Below, one piece after another: positions 9,300-17,155 of a DNA stretch of 64,000 nt. The notes under the pieces were generated by a model that searched no databases, had not been told where the DNA came from, and was given only the letters and a program-made list of their open reading frames with translations. The stretch spans positions 124,001-188,000 of the forward strand of contig NZ_SNWW01000006.1 in assembly GCF_004362015.1 (NCBI RefSeq), given 5' to 3'. Numbering within the stretch: position 1 is the stretch's first letter; each line of letters opens with the position of its first letter. This stretch comes from Flavobacterium chryseum. Its GTDB lineage: Bacteria; Bacteroidota; Bacteroidia; Flavobacteriales; Flavobacteriaceae. The position numbers were made by a program, and so were the translations under genes.

Positions 9300-10348
9300 G
9301 TGTAAAAATTATAACTGTTGCCAAGCAACTACCACAATATTCGCGTGCTACTGCAGACATACTTCCGTTTTTGGATGAATGGCTGGCAGGACAAGAAGAG
9401 CGTTTTATAAAAAAAGTCAAAAAAATATTCGAAGGTGCTGCCGTAGACAAACGTTATTCTATAATGGATCCGGTTGAAGTTTTTACTGCAACATCTTTTG
9501 AAGATAAAAACGAAATTTATAGTCGGGAAGTAATTATTCTGGGCGAGCAAGTGCTGCAAAAAGCGCTCGAAAAAGCCAACTGGGATCCGCAAACGCTGGA
9601 TTATATTATTACGGTAAGTTGTACCGGAATCATGATTCCGTCATTAGATGCCTACCTCATCAATAAAATGAAATTGAGGCAGGACATTGTGCGCCTTCCG
9701 GTAACCGAAATGGGCTGCGCTGCCGGCATATCTGGTATTATATACGCGAAAAACTTCCTGAAAGCAAATCCCGGAAAACGTGCTGCTGTCATAGCAGTCG
9801 AATCTCCAACGGCAACTTTTCAGCTTGATGATTTTTCGATGCCGAATATCGTAAGTGCCGCAATTTTTGGCGACGGAGCCGCTTGTTGTCTATTATCATC
9901 GTATGAAGACGATTATGGCCCTGAAATAGTAGATGAAGAAATGTATCATTTTTATGATGCTGAACATATGATGGGTTTTAAACTAACCAATTCCGGTTTG
10001 CAAATGGTTTTGGATATTGAAGTTCCGGATACCATTTCATCACATTTTGGAGATATCATACATCCATTTCTTCAAAAAAACAATTTAGAAATAGCAGCTA
10101 TCGATCACATGATATTTCATCCCGGCGGAAAAAAAATTATTACTACGGTTGAATCACTTTTCTCCGGATTAGGAAAAAATATTGATGCTACAAAAGAAGT
10201 TCTTAAACAATACGGCAATATGTCGAGCGCAACGGTATTGTATGTTTTAGAACAAATTATGGATGATAATCCAAAACCGGGAGAAAAAGGATTGATGCTT
10301 AGTTTTGGTCCCGGATTTTCGGCACAACGGGTTTTGCTGCAATGGTAA
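9296..10348 (+). CDS. Type III polyketide synthase (chalcone/stilbene synthase family)
   Basis: This is a 350-residue protein of normal family length. The catalytic triad is intact: Cys141 in TEMGCAAGISG, His275 in FHPGG and Asn308 in YGNMSSA. The C-terminal GFGPG-like loop appears as SFGPGFSAQ. Such enzymes extend an acyl starter with malonyl units and cyclise it without an ACP, giving resorcinols, pyrones or similar rings. It is the third gene of the oxidoreductase-methyltransferase-PKS run. Starter and product cannot be predicted. The ACP and ketosynthase genes downstream hint at a fatty-acyl starter (inference). Confidence 0.93.
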   Translation: MSVKIITVAKQLPQYSRATADILPFLDEWLAGQEERFIKKVKKIFEGAAVDKRYSIMDPVEVFTATSFEDKNEIYSREVIILGEQVLQKALEKANWDPQTLDYIITVSCTGIMIPSLDAYLINKMKLRQDIVRLPVTEMGCAAGISGIIYAKNFLKANPGKRAAVIAVESPTATFQLDDFSMPNIVSAAIFGDGAACCLLSSYEDDYGPEIVDEEMYHFYDAEHMMGFKLTNSGLQMVLDIEVPDTISSHFGDIIHPFLQKNNLEIAAIDHMIFHPGGKKIITTVESLFSGLGKNIDATKEVLKQYGNMSSATVLYVLEQIMDDNPKPGEKGLMLSFGPGFSAQRVLLQW

Positions 10349-10360
10349 TTTGGCATATGA

Positions 10361-10526
10361 AATTGAACGCGGATTTTACGGATTCGCTAAGCGAAGACGC
10401 GGATAAAAACGAATTTTTAAATAATTAAAGTATTCAAATTTTGCGCATATTTAAAGTGAGAAAAATAAAAAATCCGTTTTAATCCGCGTCTTTACGAAGT
10501 AAATCCGTTTTATCCGCGTTCAATTA
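10361..10526. repeat. Long imperfect inverted repeat (dispersed-repeat-like)
   Basis: An arm at about 10361-10419 (beginning AATTGAACGCGGATT) is mirrored by an arm at about 10467-10526 (ending AATCCGCGTTCAATT-like). The arms carry the recurrent words ACGCGGAT and AATCCGTTTT. This fills the 205-bp gap between the PKS and dehydratase genes. It could fold into a long hairpin in RNA and may dampen read-through between the two halves of the cluster. Its character resembles intergenic repeats common in Flavobacterium genomes (inference). Confidence 0.75.
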
Positions 10527-10553
10527 CACATCAAACCTATTAAATAAAAACAA

Positions 10554-10991
10554 ATGACTGCAAAAAATATTTTAGCACAGTTGCCTTACAGCAAACCTTT
10601 TCTGTTTGTAGATGAACTATTACATGTAGATGAAAATAGTGTAACGGGAACTTATACTTTTAAGGAAGATCTTGATTTTTACAAAGGTCATTTTAAGGGT
10701 AATCCTGTAACTCCGGGTGTAATCCTGACGGAAACGATGGCACAGATTGGCATGGTTTGCCTTGGTATTTTTTTATTGGGTGATGCTTTTAATAAAGATA
10801 CCGTAATTGCTTTTACCTCAGCAGATATGCAGTTTTTAAAGCCGGTATATCCTAACGAAAAAGTTACGGTAACATCTCAAAAATCTTTTTTTAGGTTTGG
10901 AAAATTGAAGTGTGATGTAATTATGAAAAACGAAGCCGGACAGGAAGTTTGTAAAGGGATTTTAGCCGGCATGATTACGAATAAATTATGA
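10554..10991 (+). CDS. 3-hydroxyacyl-ACP dehydratase, FabZ-like hotdog protein
   Basis: This 145-residue single hotdog domain has the FabZ active-site helix GHFKGNPVTPGVILTETMAQ, where the His and the Glu of TETMAQ match the catalytic pair. It probably removes water from a 3-hydroxyacyl-ACP. It overlaps the next gene by 4 bp (ATGA) and forms a translationally coupled block with the ketosynthase, ACP and PPTase. The household fabZ in Bacteroidota is normally fused to lpxC, so this small copy is most likely cluster-specific. Confidence 0.88.
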   Translation: MTAKNILAQLPYSKPFLFVDELLHVDENSVTGTYTFKEDLDFYKGHFKGNPVTPGVILTETMAQIGMVCLGIFLLGDAFNKDTVIAFTSADMQFLKPVYPNEKVTVTSQKSFFRFGKLKCDVIMKNEAGQEVCKGILAGMITNKL

Positions 10992-12262
10992 GTAAGCGAG
11001 TTGTAATAACAGGATTAGGCGTAGCGGCTCCAAACGGAGTTGGCATTGCCGAATTTACTCACGCCATCAAAAACGGAATATCCGGAATTCGGCACGATGT
11101 ACAACTGCAGGAATTGCAGTTTTCTTGTCAGATAGCGGGTAAACCTGAAATATCAGAAGAACTTAAAGCAGAATATTTTACAGAACTAGAATTACGAGGT
11201 TTTAACAGCACGGGTATTTTATACGGCGTTATCGCTGGTATAGAAGCCTGGAAAAATGCCGGATTACCAATAGAAATTAATAACGAACCTGATTGGGATA
11301 GCGGGACAATTTTTGGTTCCGGAACTTCAGGAATCGATAAATTTCGCGAAAGCATTTATAAAATTGATGAATTGCAAGTTCGAAGATTAGGCAGTACTGT
11401 TGTAGCGCAAACTATGAATAGCGGTATTAGCGCTTATCTTGGCGGTAAATTAGGACTCGGAAATCAGGTAACTACAAATTCGTCAGCCTGCGCAACAGGA
11501 ACCGAAGCTATTTTAATGGCGTACGATCGCATACAATCCGGACAGGCAAAACGCATATTGGCTGGAAGCACCGGAGACAGCGGCCCTTACATTTGGGGCG
11601 GATTTGATGCGCTTCGCGTTTGCAGTTCAAAATATAATGAGAATCCCGAAGAAGGTTCACGTCCTATGAGTGCCACGGCTGCAGGATTTGTACCCGGAAG
11701 CGGCGCCGGAGCATTGGTTATCGAAGATTTAGAAAGTGCCTTAGAACGCGGTGCAACCATCTATGCAGAAATATTAGGCGGCAACGTAAACTCTGGGGGA
11801 CAACGCGGAAACGGAAGCATGACGGCTCCTAACAGCACGGCGGTACAACGATGCATTACAAATGCGATTCAAAATTCAGGCATTTCTGCTAATGATATTG
11901 ATGCCATAAACGGACATCTTACAGCAACCACAAAAGATAGTCTCGAAATTGAAAACTGGACAAAAGCATTAGATCGAAAAGGAAATAATTTTCCCTACAT
12001 CAATTCCTTAAAAAGTATGACCGGACATTGCTTAAGTGCTGCCGGAAGTATTGAAAGTATTGCTGCCGTATTGCAACTTCACGAAGGTTTTATATTTGGA
12101 AATATAAATTGTGATGATCTTCATCCTGAAATTACCGCACTTATTGATCCGTCAAAAGTGCCTTTAAAAACAATCGACATTAATCCTACCATAATTGCCA
12201 AGGCAAGTTTTGGTTTTGGTGATGTAAATGCCTGCATAATCTTTAAAAAATTTGAAAAATAA
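10988..12262 (+). CDS. Beta-ketoacyl-ACP synthase (KAS II-like)
   Basis: This 424-residue condensing enzyme has the nucleophile Cys in TNSSACATGTEAI, a first active-site His in NGHLTATTKDSLE and the Lys/His pair in LKSMTGHCLSAAG. The first His motif reads NGHLT where KAS II usually has AHGT, so it is a divergent member. With the dehydratase and ACP on either side it would build or elongate an acyl chain on the cluster's own carrier. No ketoreductase is encoded here, so primary-metabolism FabG would have to serve. Confidence 0.9.
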   Translation: MSKRVVITGLGVAAPNGVGIAEFTHAIKNGISGIRHDVQLQELQFSCQIAGKPEISEELKAEYFTELELRGFNSTGILYGVIAGIEAWKNAGLPIEINNEPDWDSGTIFGSGTSGIDKFRESIYKIDELQVRRLGSTVVAQTMNSGISAYLGGKLGLGNQVTTNSSACATGTEAILMAYDRIQSGQAKRILAGSTGDSGPYIWGGFDALRVCSSKYNENPEEGSRPMSATAAGFVPGSGAGALVIEDLESALERGATIYAEILGGNVNSGGQRGNGSMTAPNSTAVQRCITNAIQNSGISANDIDAINGHLTATTKDSLEIENWTKALDRKGNNFPYINSLKSMTGHCLSAAGSIESIAAVLQLHEGFIFGNINCDDLHPEITALIDPSKVPLKTIDINPTIIAKASFGFGDVNACIIFKKFEK

Positions 12263-12267
12263 AAACC

Positions 12268-12522
12268 ATGAATAAAGAAGAACTTATCGAAAAACTAAAA
12301 GTAATTATTAAGCCTTACACAACAAATACAGAAGCTTATAATAACCTTACGGAGAATACTGATTTCATTAACGATCTTAGTATAAACTCAGCAAATCTTG
12401 TTGACATTATCCTTGATATCGAAGAAACTTTTGATGTCGTGATTGACAATACAGACATGGAACGCATGCTCGATGTTAAAACTGCCGTTGAGATTATCGA
12501 AACCAAACTGGCCCAAAAATGA
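12268..12522 (+). CDS. Acyl carrier protein
   Basis: This is an 84-residue, acidic, four-helix carrier. The phosphopantetheine Ser sits in DLSINSANLVDIIL, where the usual preceding Asp is Asn. Helix II and III signatures follow (DIEETFDVVIDNTD). It starts 5 bp after the ketosynthase and overlaps the transferase that should activate it by 4 bp. This pairing marks it as a dedicated carrier rather than the housekeeping AcpP. Confidence 0.88.
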   Translation: MNKEELIEKLKVIIKPYTTNTEAYNNLTENTDFINDLSINSANLVDIILDIEETFDVVIDNTDMERMLDVKTAVEIIETKLAQK

Positions 12523-13025
12523 TTGGCAATGATGTCATCGATATTCTGCAATCCCGAAAGGAAAGCAATTGGCAGCGCAAAGGTTTTACAGAAAAGCTTT
12601 TTACGATTGATGAACAATTGCTTATTTCAAACGCACCAGATCCTGAAATAATGGTCTGGATACTTTGGAGTATGAAAGAAGCGGCGTATAAAATCTATAA
12701 TCGCCAAACAAAAATAAGAGCCTATATTCCTCAAAAACTGGTTTGTTCTCTCGCATCACAAGATCGTGGTTTTGTTACAGGCAAAGTGGTTTGTGCTGAA
12801 AACAGCTATCATACTCAAACAATCCTCGTTGAAGATCGCATTCATACTATTGCTGTAAGCATTTTAGAAGATCTTAAACAGGTTATAGAAATTGAAAACA
12901 AATCTATCTTAAAAGACGAAAATGGTATTCCGTATTTAGATAATTCAATAACAAACAGAATTCAGGATGTTTCTAAAAGTCATCATGGCCGGTTTGAAAA
13001 AGTGGTAACCATTAGCGCATTGTAA
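12519..13025 (+). CDS. 4'-phosphopantetheinyl transferase (Sfp superfamily)
   Basis: This 168-residue protein has both family signatures: IGNDVID at the N-terminus and WSMKEAAYK near residues 50-58. Length suits the short AcpS-to-Sfp range. It transfers the phosphopantetheine arm from CoA to an ACP Ser. Its ATG overlaps the ACP stop, so the pair is translationally coupled. It ends the cluster, and a convergent mreB-like gene follows after 24 bp. Confidence 0.9.
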   Translation: MIGNDVIDILQSRKESNWQRKGFTEKLFTIDEQLLISNAPDPEIMVWILWSMKEAAYKIYNRQTKIRAYIPQKLVCSLASQDRGFVTGKVVCAENSYHTQTILVEDRIHTIAVSILEDLKQVIEIENKSILKDENGIPYLDNSITNRIQDVSKSHHGRFEKVVTISAL

Positions 13026-13049
13026 CTTTACCACTTTTCTAATACCATC

Positions 13050-14081
13050 TTATTTTATAAGTACACTTTTATATTTAGAAATATCTCTTAAAACAATGCC
13101 AGTTCCTCTCACTACGGCTCTTAAAGGATCTTCTGCAATATAAACCGGTAAATCTGTTTTCTGCGAAATTCTTTTATCAAGACCTCTAAGCATAGCGCCT
13201 CCTCCTGCCAGATACAATCCGCTATTATAAATATCAGCAGCCAGTTCCGGTGGTGTCATCGAGAGCGTTACCATAATAGCATCTTCAATTCTTTGTATAG
13301 ATTTATCCATAGCTCTTGCAATCTCCCTGAAAGTTACTACAACTTCTTTTGGTTTACCCGTTAGCAAATCTCTTCCACGAACTGTTAAATCTTCAGGAGG
13401 ATACTCTAGTTCTTCCATGGCAGCACCAACATCAATTTTTATTCTTTCTGCTGTCGCTTCTCCAATATACAAATTGTGCTGAGTTCTTATAAAATACGAT
13501 ACATCATTAGTAAAAACATCTCCGGCAATTTTTATAGACATGTCACAAATTATTCCCCCCAGGGCAATAACTGCAATTTCTGTAGTACCTCCTCCAATAT
13601 CAACGATGATATTTCCTTTAGGTTCCATCACATTTAATCCCATCCCGATAGCAGCAGCCATAGGTTCGTGAATTAAATATACTTCTTTCCCGTTTACCCG
13701 TTCGCAGGATTCCTTTACAGCCCTCATTTCGACCTCGGTGATACCACTAGGAATGCATACTACCATTCGGAGTGAAGGAGTGAAAATGTTTTTTTTCTTT
13801 AGTTCAGGTATGTTTTTTATAAACCAGTTAATCATTTTTTCAGAAGCATCAAAATCTGCAATAACCCCATCTTTAAGCGGACGGATGGTCTTGATGTTCT
13901 CGTGTGTTTTACCCTGCATTAAATTAGCCTCTTGACCTACAGCGATAATTTTTCCACTTTTAATATCTCTTGCTACGATCGAAGGACTATCTACTACAAT
14001 TTTTCCGTCATAAATTATTAACGTATTAGCTGTCCCTAAATCCATAGCTATTTCCACTATCATAAAATCAAATAAGCCCAT
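13050..14081 (-). CDS. MreB/Mbl-type actin-like protein, not linked to mreCD
   Basis: This 343-residue protein has the actin-fold phosphate loops (AMDLGTANTLIIYD at the N-terminus, IIVDIGGGTTEIAVIALGG in the middle) and the adenosine motif near YLAGGGAMLRGL. MreB filaments guide cell-wall synthesis and rod shape. Canonical mreB is followed by mreC/mreD and rodA, none of which is here. So this may be a second, accessory MreB, or the sole copy displaced. The opening MGLFDFMIVEIAMDLG lines up with the family start. Confidence 0.9.
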   Translation of the reverse strand: MGLFDFMIVEIAMDLGTANTLIIYDGKIVVDSPSIVARDIKSGKIIAVGQEANLMQGKTHENIKTIRPLKDGVIADFDASEKMINWFIKNIPELKKKNIFTPSLRMVVCIPSGITEVEMRAVKESCERVNGKEVYLIHEPMAAAIGMGLNVMEPKGNIIVDIGGGTTEIAVIALGGIICDMSIKIAGDVFTNDVSYFIRTQHNLYIGEATAERIKIDVGAAMEELEYPPEDLTVRGRDLLTGKPKEVVVTFREIARAMDKSIQRIEDAIMVTLSMTPPELAADIYNSGLYLAGGGAMLRGLDKRISQKTDLPVYIAEDPLRAVVRGTGIVLRDISKYKSVLIK

Positions 14082-14304
14082 AATATAGTTTTATTTTACA
14101 ACGTGTATCGTTGCGGTTTTATTCTACACCAGGATGAAAATTAGGATAAAATTGGGTAAATTTCTTCTGCATCATTATTGTTTTCGAAAATTTTTACGGC
14201 TGTCGTGAAACCTAAAGTGGGTTCTTTTTAGTTTTGATTATTTCAGAAAAACTAATAGTAATTATAGAACCTAACTACAAATACAGAAACTTATAGTAAC
14301 TTTT

Positions 14305-14344
14305 ACAAAAAAAAGTCCCGACTATTAAAACAGTCGGGGCTTTT
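14305..14344 (-). terminator. Rho-independent terminator after the SDR gene
   Basis: AAAAGTCCCGACT (14311-14323) pairs with AGTCGGGGCTTTT (14332-14344), one wobble pair. It starts 15 bp past the stop at 14359 and ends in a T tract on the minus strand. Confidence 0.8.
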
Positions 14345-14358
14345 ATGAATACATGGAT

Positions 14359-15081
14359 TTATACTAATGATGTTCCACCATCAATAATTAATGTTTGTCC
14401 TGTTCCGTATTCTTGTTCCAACAAATACAAAAATGTTTTAGCAATATCTTCCGCTTCACCAACTCGTTTTACCGGCAGGTTACTCCCTATATTTGCGTAC
14501 ATATTCTCTCTATCACTTTCTGAAATTCCATTCCATAATGCTGTTTTTACTACTCCCGGAGAAACGATATTCACTCTTATTGGTGCTAATTCCATAGCCA
14601 TTGCTCTTGTAAAACCTTCCATAGCGGCACAAATACTGGCACCTAATCCCCATCCTTTATTGGGTCTGTTGCTTGCAATACCGCTCGTTAAGACAATAGA
14701 ACCTTTTGAGTTAATAAATGGAGTCGCATATTTTACAGCAGCAAAAGCTCCCCAATAACGGATATTAAAATAGTTTCGCGCATCCTCTAATGAAGTGTCC
14801 TCCACATTGGCAAGAATAAGATTTTCGCCAGCAGTAAAAATTAAGTGGTCGAAAGAACCAATTTTTTCAAACAGTTTTTTTACTTGTAGGCCATCTGTTA
14901 CATCAATCGCATATCCAATGCTTTCAGACTTTATTTCCTGCAAAGCATTATCAATACGTTGTTGCTTACTTGATATAATAATAATTTGTGCTCCCTTCGA
15001 AGCTGCAAGTTTTGCTGTTGCTAAACCAATACCTGAACTTCCTCCAATAATAACTACTTTTTTCCCTTTTAAATTTTCCAT
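14359..15081 (-). CDS. SDR-family protein lacking the usual catalytic Tyr/Lys
   Basis: This 240-residue Rossmann protein has the cofactor motif GGSSGIGLA (13-21), the NAG-like motif TAGEN (83-87), Ser133 and the late SPG turn. Where classical SDRs have YxxxK about 13 residues after Ser133, this one has G147 and C151 (GASICAAMEGFTRA). Proteins of this subgroup are annotated as SDR oxidoreductases, but their chemistry is uncertain. It follows the Crp-type regulator by 85 bp on the same strand and ends in its own terminator. Confidence 0.85.
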   Translation of the reverse strand: MENLKGKKVVIIGGSSGIGLATAKLAASKGAQIIIISSKQQRIDNALQEIKSESIGYAIDVTDGLQVKKLFEKIGSFDHLIFTAGENLILANVEDTSLEDARNYFNIRYWGAFAAVKYATPFINSKGSIVLTSGIASNRPNKGWGLGASICAAMEGFTRAMAMELAPIRVNIVSPGVVKTALWNGISESDRENMYANIGSNLPVKRVGEAEDIAKTFLYLLEQEYGTGQTLIIDGGTSLV

Positions 15082-15166
15082 TTTTATTTCTTTTAAAAAT
15101 ATTATTTAACGGAACAAAAGTAGATAGCCAAATACCGAAAGGATTTAACAAATGTTAAAAAGAAAT

Positions 15167-15739
15167 TTAGAGTGTATTTTTTTTTATCCTGCTCAAAGAC
15201 TGTTTTGCGATGCCTAAATAAGAAGCAATATCAGTTTGTGAAACTCTCGATGCAATGTTAGATTGTCTGACCATAAATTTTTGATAACGTGCCGTTGCAT
15301 CTTCACCAAGGTAAGCATTACGTAATTCTACTTTATTAAGTAAAGCCTGTTGGAAAATGTTATCCAACATATCTTCAAAATAAGGTAAAGAATCATAAAG
15401 TGTAAGCAATTTACTTTTCTGAAAAATAATTACTTCTGCATCACAAGCTGCCTCAATTCGATCTTTTGATATTGTATTTTCCGTAAAGCTTTTTAAAATC
15501 GTACAAAACTGATTTTCACTAAAAAAGAAATGGATTACTTCATTTCCTTTTTCAGTGATACTGGCTATTTTTAATACCCCTTTACAAACAAAGAAAATTT
15601 CTGTTGCCGCTTTTCCTTCTTCAAACAAAATTTCTCCTTCTCTGACAGTTCTATATTCAATGTTTTGGGCAATGCTGTTTTTATCTTCTGAAGTTATTTT
15701 TTGAAGATTTTCTAAATAATTAAAAAGTGGTTCAAACAT
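15167..15739 (-). CDS. Crp/Fnr-family transcriptional regulator
   Basis: This 190-residue protein has an N-terminal cyclic-nucleotide-binding-like beta barrel (about 20-115, with VREGEILFEEGKAATEIFFV) and a short C-terminal helix-turn-helix (RVSQTDIASYLGIAKQSLSRIKK). The cAMP-contacting Arg/Ser motif of true CRP is not obvious. It lies just upstream of the SDR-like gene on the same strand and probably controls it. A palindrome at 15778-15789 upstream could be its own site. Confidence 0.88.
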   Translation of the reverse strand: MFEPLFNYLENLQKITSEDKNSIAQNIEYRTVREGEILFEEGKAATEIFFVCKGVLKIASITEKGNEVIHFFFSENQFCTILKSFTENTISKDRIEAACDAEVIIFQKSKLLTLYDSLPYFEDMLDNIFQQALLNKVELRNAYLGEDATARYQKFMVRQSNIASRVSQTDIASYLGIAKQSLSRIKKNTL

Positions 15740-15764
15740 AATAATATTGTATCTGAAATTTATT

Positions 15765-15789
15765 CAAAATTAAGTTATTAAGATCTTAA
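15765..15789 (-). promoter_or_regulatory. Promoter -7 element and palindrome upstream of the Crp-type gene
   Basis: On the minus strand, TAATTTTG (15765-15772) matches the TAnnTTTG -7 consensus, 26 bp before the ATG at 15739. Immediately upstream is the perfect 12-bp palindrome TTAAGATCTTAA (15778-15789), placed where a regulator would block or help RNA polymerase. No good TTG -33 box is seen. Confidence 0.5.
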
Positions 15790-15844
15790 CATTATACTAT
15801 TTTCTATTAAATCATCTTCAAAAACAAAAAAACCAACTAAAAAT

Positions 15845-15893
15845 TTGCGAAACCAAATGGTTTCATATATATTTGCAACCAATTAGTTTCGCA
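15845..15893 (+). promoter_or_regulatory. Promoter with two operator-like repeats for the ArsR operon
   Basis: TTG (15845-15847), a 20-base spacer and TATATTTG (15868-15875) form a consensus flavobacterial promoter. GAAACCAAATGGTTTC (15849-15864) is a palindrome inside the spacer. The sequence at 15876-15893 is an inverted, slightly diverged copy of the same site (its complement reads GCGAAACTAATTGGTTGC). Together they cover the promoter, as expected for autorepression by the ArsR protein encoded at 15909. Confidence 0.7.
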
Positions 15894-15908
15894 TTTTAAA
15901 ATAAACAA

Positions 15909-16229
15909 ATGAGAAGAGATATTTTTCAAGCCATAGCAGATCCGACAAGAAGAGCAATTATTGCCTTAATTTCATTACAGGCAATGACACCAAACGCTAT
16001 TGCCGAGAATTTTAACACGACCAGACAAGCTGTATCAAAACATTTAAAAATACTATCAGAATGTGAATTATTAAAACAAGAGCATCAGGGCAGGGAAATT
16101 TATTATTCTCTTGAAATTGAAAAAATGAAAGAGATTGATAAATGGTTAAACCAATTCAGAGAAATTTGGGAAATCCGTTTTAACCAACTCGATGATGTAT
16201 TATCAACCATTAAAAAAAATACAAAATGA
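15909..16229 (+). CDS. ArsR-family transcriptional regulator
   Basis: This 106-residue winged helix protein has the recognition helix in [20 protein letters not shown] and the wing at [12 protein letters not shown]. It opens with the phrase [20 protein letters not shown], typical of ArsR proteins paired with AHSA1/SRPBCC proteins rather than with metal pumps. No Cys-rich metal site is seen. It overlaps the SRPBCC gene by 4 bp and likely represses the pair through the sites at 15849-15893. Confidence 0.92.
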   Translation: MRRDIFQAIADPTRRAIIALISLQAMTPNAIAENFNTTRQAVSKHLKILSECELLKQEHQGREIYYSLEIEKMKEIDKWLNQFREIWEIRFNQLDDVLSTIKKNTK

Positions 16230-16726
16230 ACAACAATTTATTATTTGATTTTACCGTTGACAAAACAGCAAAAACGGTATTCATAACCAGAGAATTTGCC
16301 GCTGAACTTCCATTAGTTTGGGATGCTTTTACCAAAGCAGAAATATTAGATCAATGGGTTGCACCAAAACCCTGGACAGCCAGAACAAAGCATATGGATT
16401 TTAAAGTTGGCGGAAAAAGATTTTATGCTATGGTAAGTCCCGAAGGACAAGAGCATTGGTCACTTCAGGAATATACTTCCATTACTCCTAAAAGTAATTT
16501 TAAAATGCATAATGCTTTTGCAGATAAAGATGAAAATCCTCAATTGCCCGGTTCTGTTTGGGATTTTAATTTTAGTGAAGAAAATGACATCACAAAATTG
16601 AGTCTGATTATCACCAATGAATCACTTGAACGTATGGAAAAAATGATTGAAATGGGATTTGTAGAAGGCTTTAAAATGACAATAAATAGTTTAGAAGAAT
16701 TATTGACGACTTTGTCAAAAAAATAA
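16226..16726 (+). CDS. SRPBCC/AHSA1-domain protein
   Basis: This 166-residue START-like fold protein carries the family landmarks [22 protein letters not shown], a Trp-rich strand ([13 protein letters not shown]) and a long C-terminal helix ([21 protein letters not shown]). Such proteins bind hydrophobic ligands or act with Hsp90-like chaperones. Those paired with ArsR regulators have no agreed substrate. It is translationally coupled to the ArsR gene and followed by a terminator. Confidence 0.88.
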   Translation: MNNNLLFDFTVDKTAKTVFITREFAAELPLVWDAFTKAEILDQWVAPKPWTARTKHMDFKVGGKRFYAMVSPEGQEHWSLQEYTSITPKSNFKMHNAFADKDENPQLPGSVWDFNFSEENDITKLSLIITNESLERMEKMIEMGFVEGFKMTINSLEELLTTLSKK

Positions 16727-16799
16727 TTTTAAATCCGGAACGATAAAAAGGTTGTCTATCTTCTGTTGCAAATCTTAATTTTAAAAAATACTAAACAGC

Positions 16800-16828
16800 A
16801 ACTCCATTTTATTAATGGAGTTTTTTTA
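16800..16828 (+). terminator. Terminator after the ArsR-SRPBCC pair
   Basis: ACTCCAT (16801-16807) pairs with ATGGAGT (16815-16821), followed by a run of seven T. It lies 75 bp past the stop codon. Confidence 0.75.
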
Positions 16829-16969
16829 TGTCCGATAAAAATCACCTATAAATTTTTGATTATTAATCAACTACATGTAAATTCCATAACAAATACATTT
16901 TTAAATGTAAAGTCATTGAAGCATAGATGACGTAATTTTGCCCCTGTCTACTAACTAAATCTTATAGCA

Positions 16970-17155
16970 ATGGAAAATGTAAATAACATAATCAGCCCAA
17001 ATTACGGTAAATGTCTTCACAGTGCTATTTCTACAGAAGAGAATTCTGAGTTTACATATAGAAAAGCTTATGTGGGAGATTGGGGTGATTGGGATGATCA
17101 ACCGGATAACAATACTGTTAGTGAAGGTAGTTATGAATTAGAGGAATTAATTTAA
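16970..17155 (+). CDS. Small acidic peptide of unknown function
   Basis: This 61-residue frame has a plausible promoter: TAATTTTG at 16933-16940, 30 bp upstream of the ATG. It has no signal peptide or membrane segment. The C-terminal half is rich in Asp, Glu and Trp (YVGDWGDWDDQPDN, then SEGSYELEELI), and the N-terminal half has a single Cys. That two-part look recalls precursor peptides, but no modifying enzyme or transporter is adjacent, so that reading is speculative. It might be a small regulatory protein. Confidence 0.45.
   Translation: MENVNNIISPNYGKCLHSAISTEENSEFTYRKAYVGDWGDWDDQPDNNTVSEGSYELEELI

Noticed and set aside
10361..10526. Inverted repeat as a CRISPR-like or transposon end
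   Set aside because: Only two mirrored arms are present, without equal spacers or a transposase.
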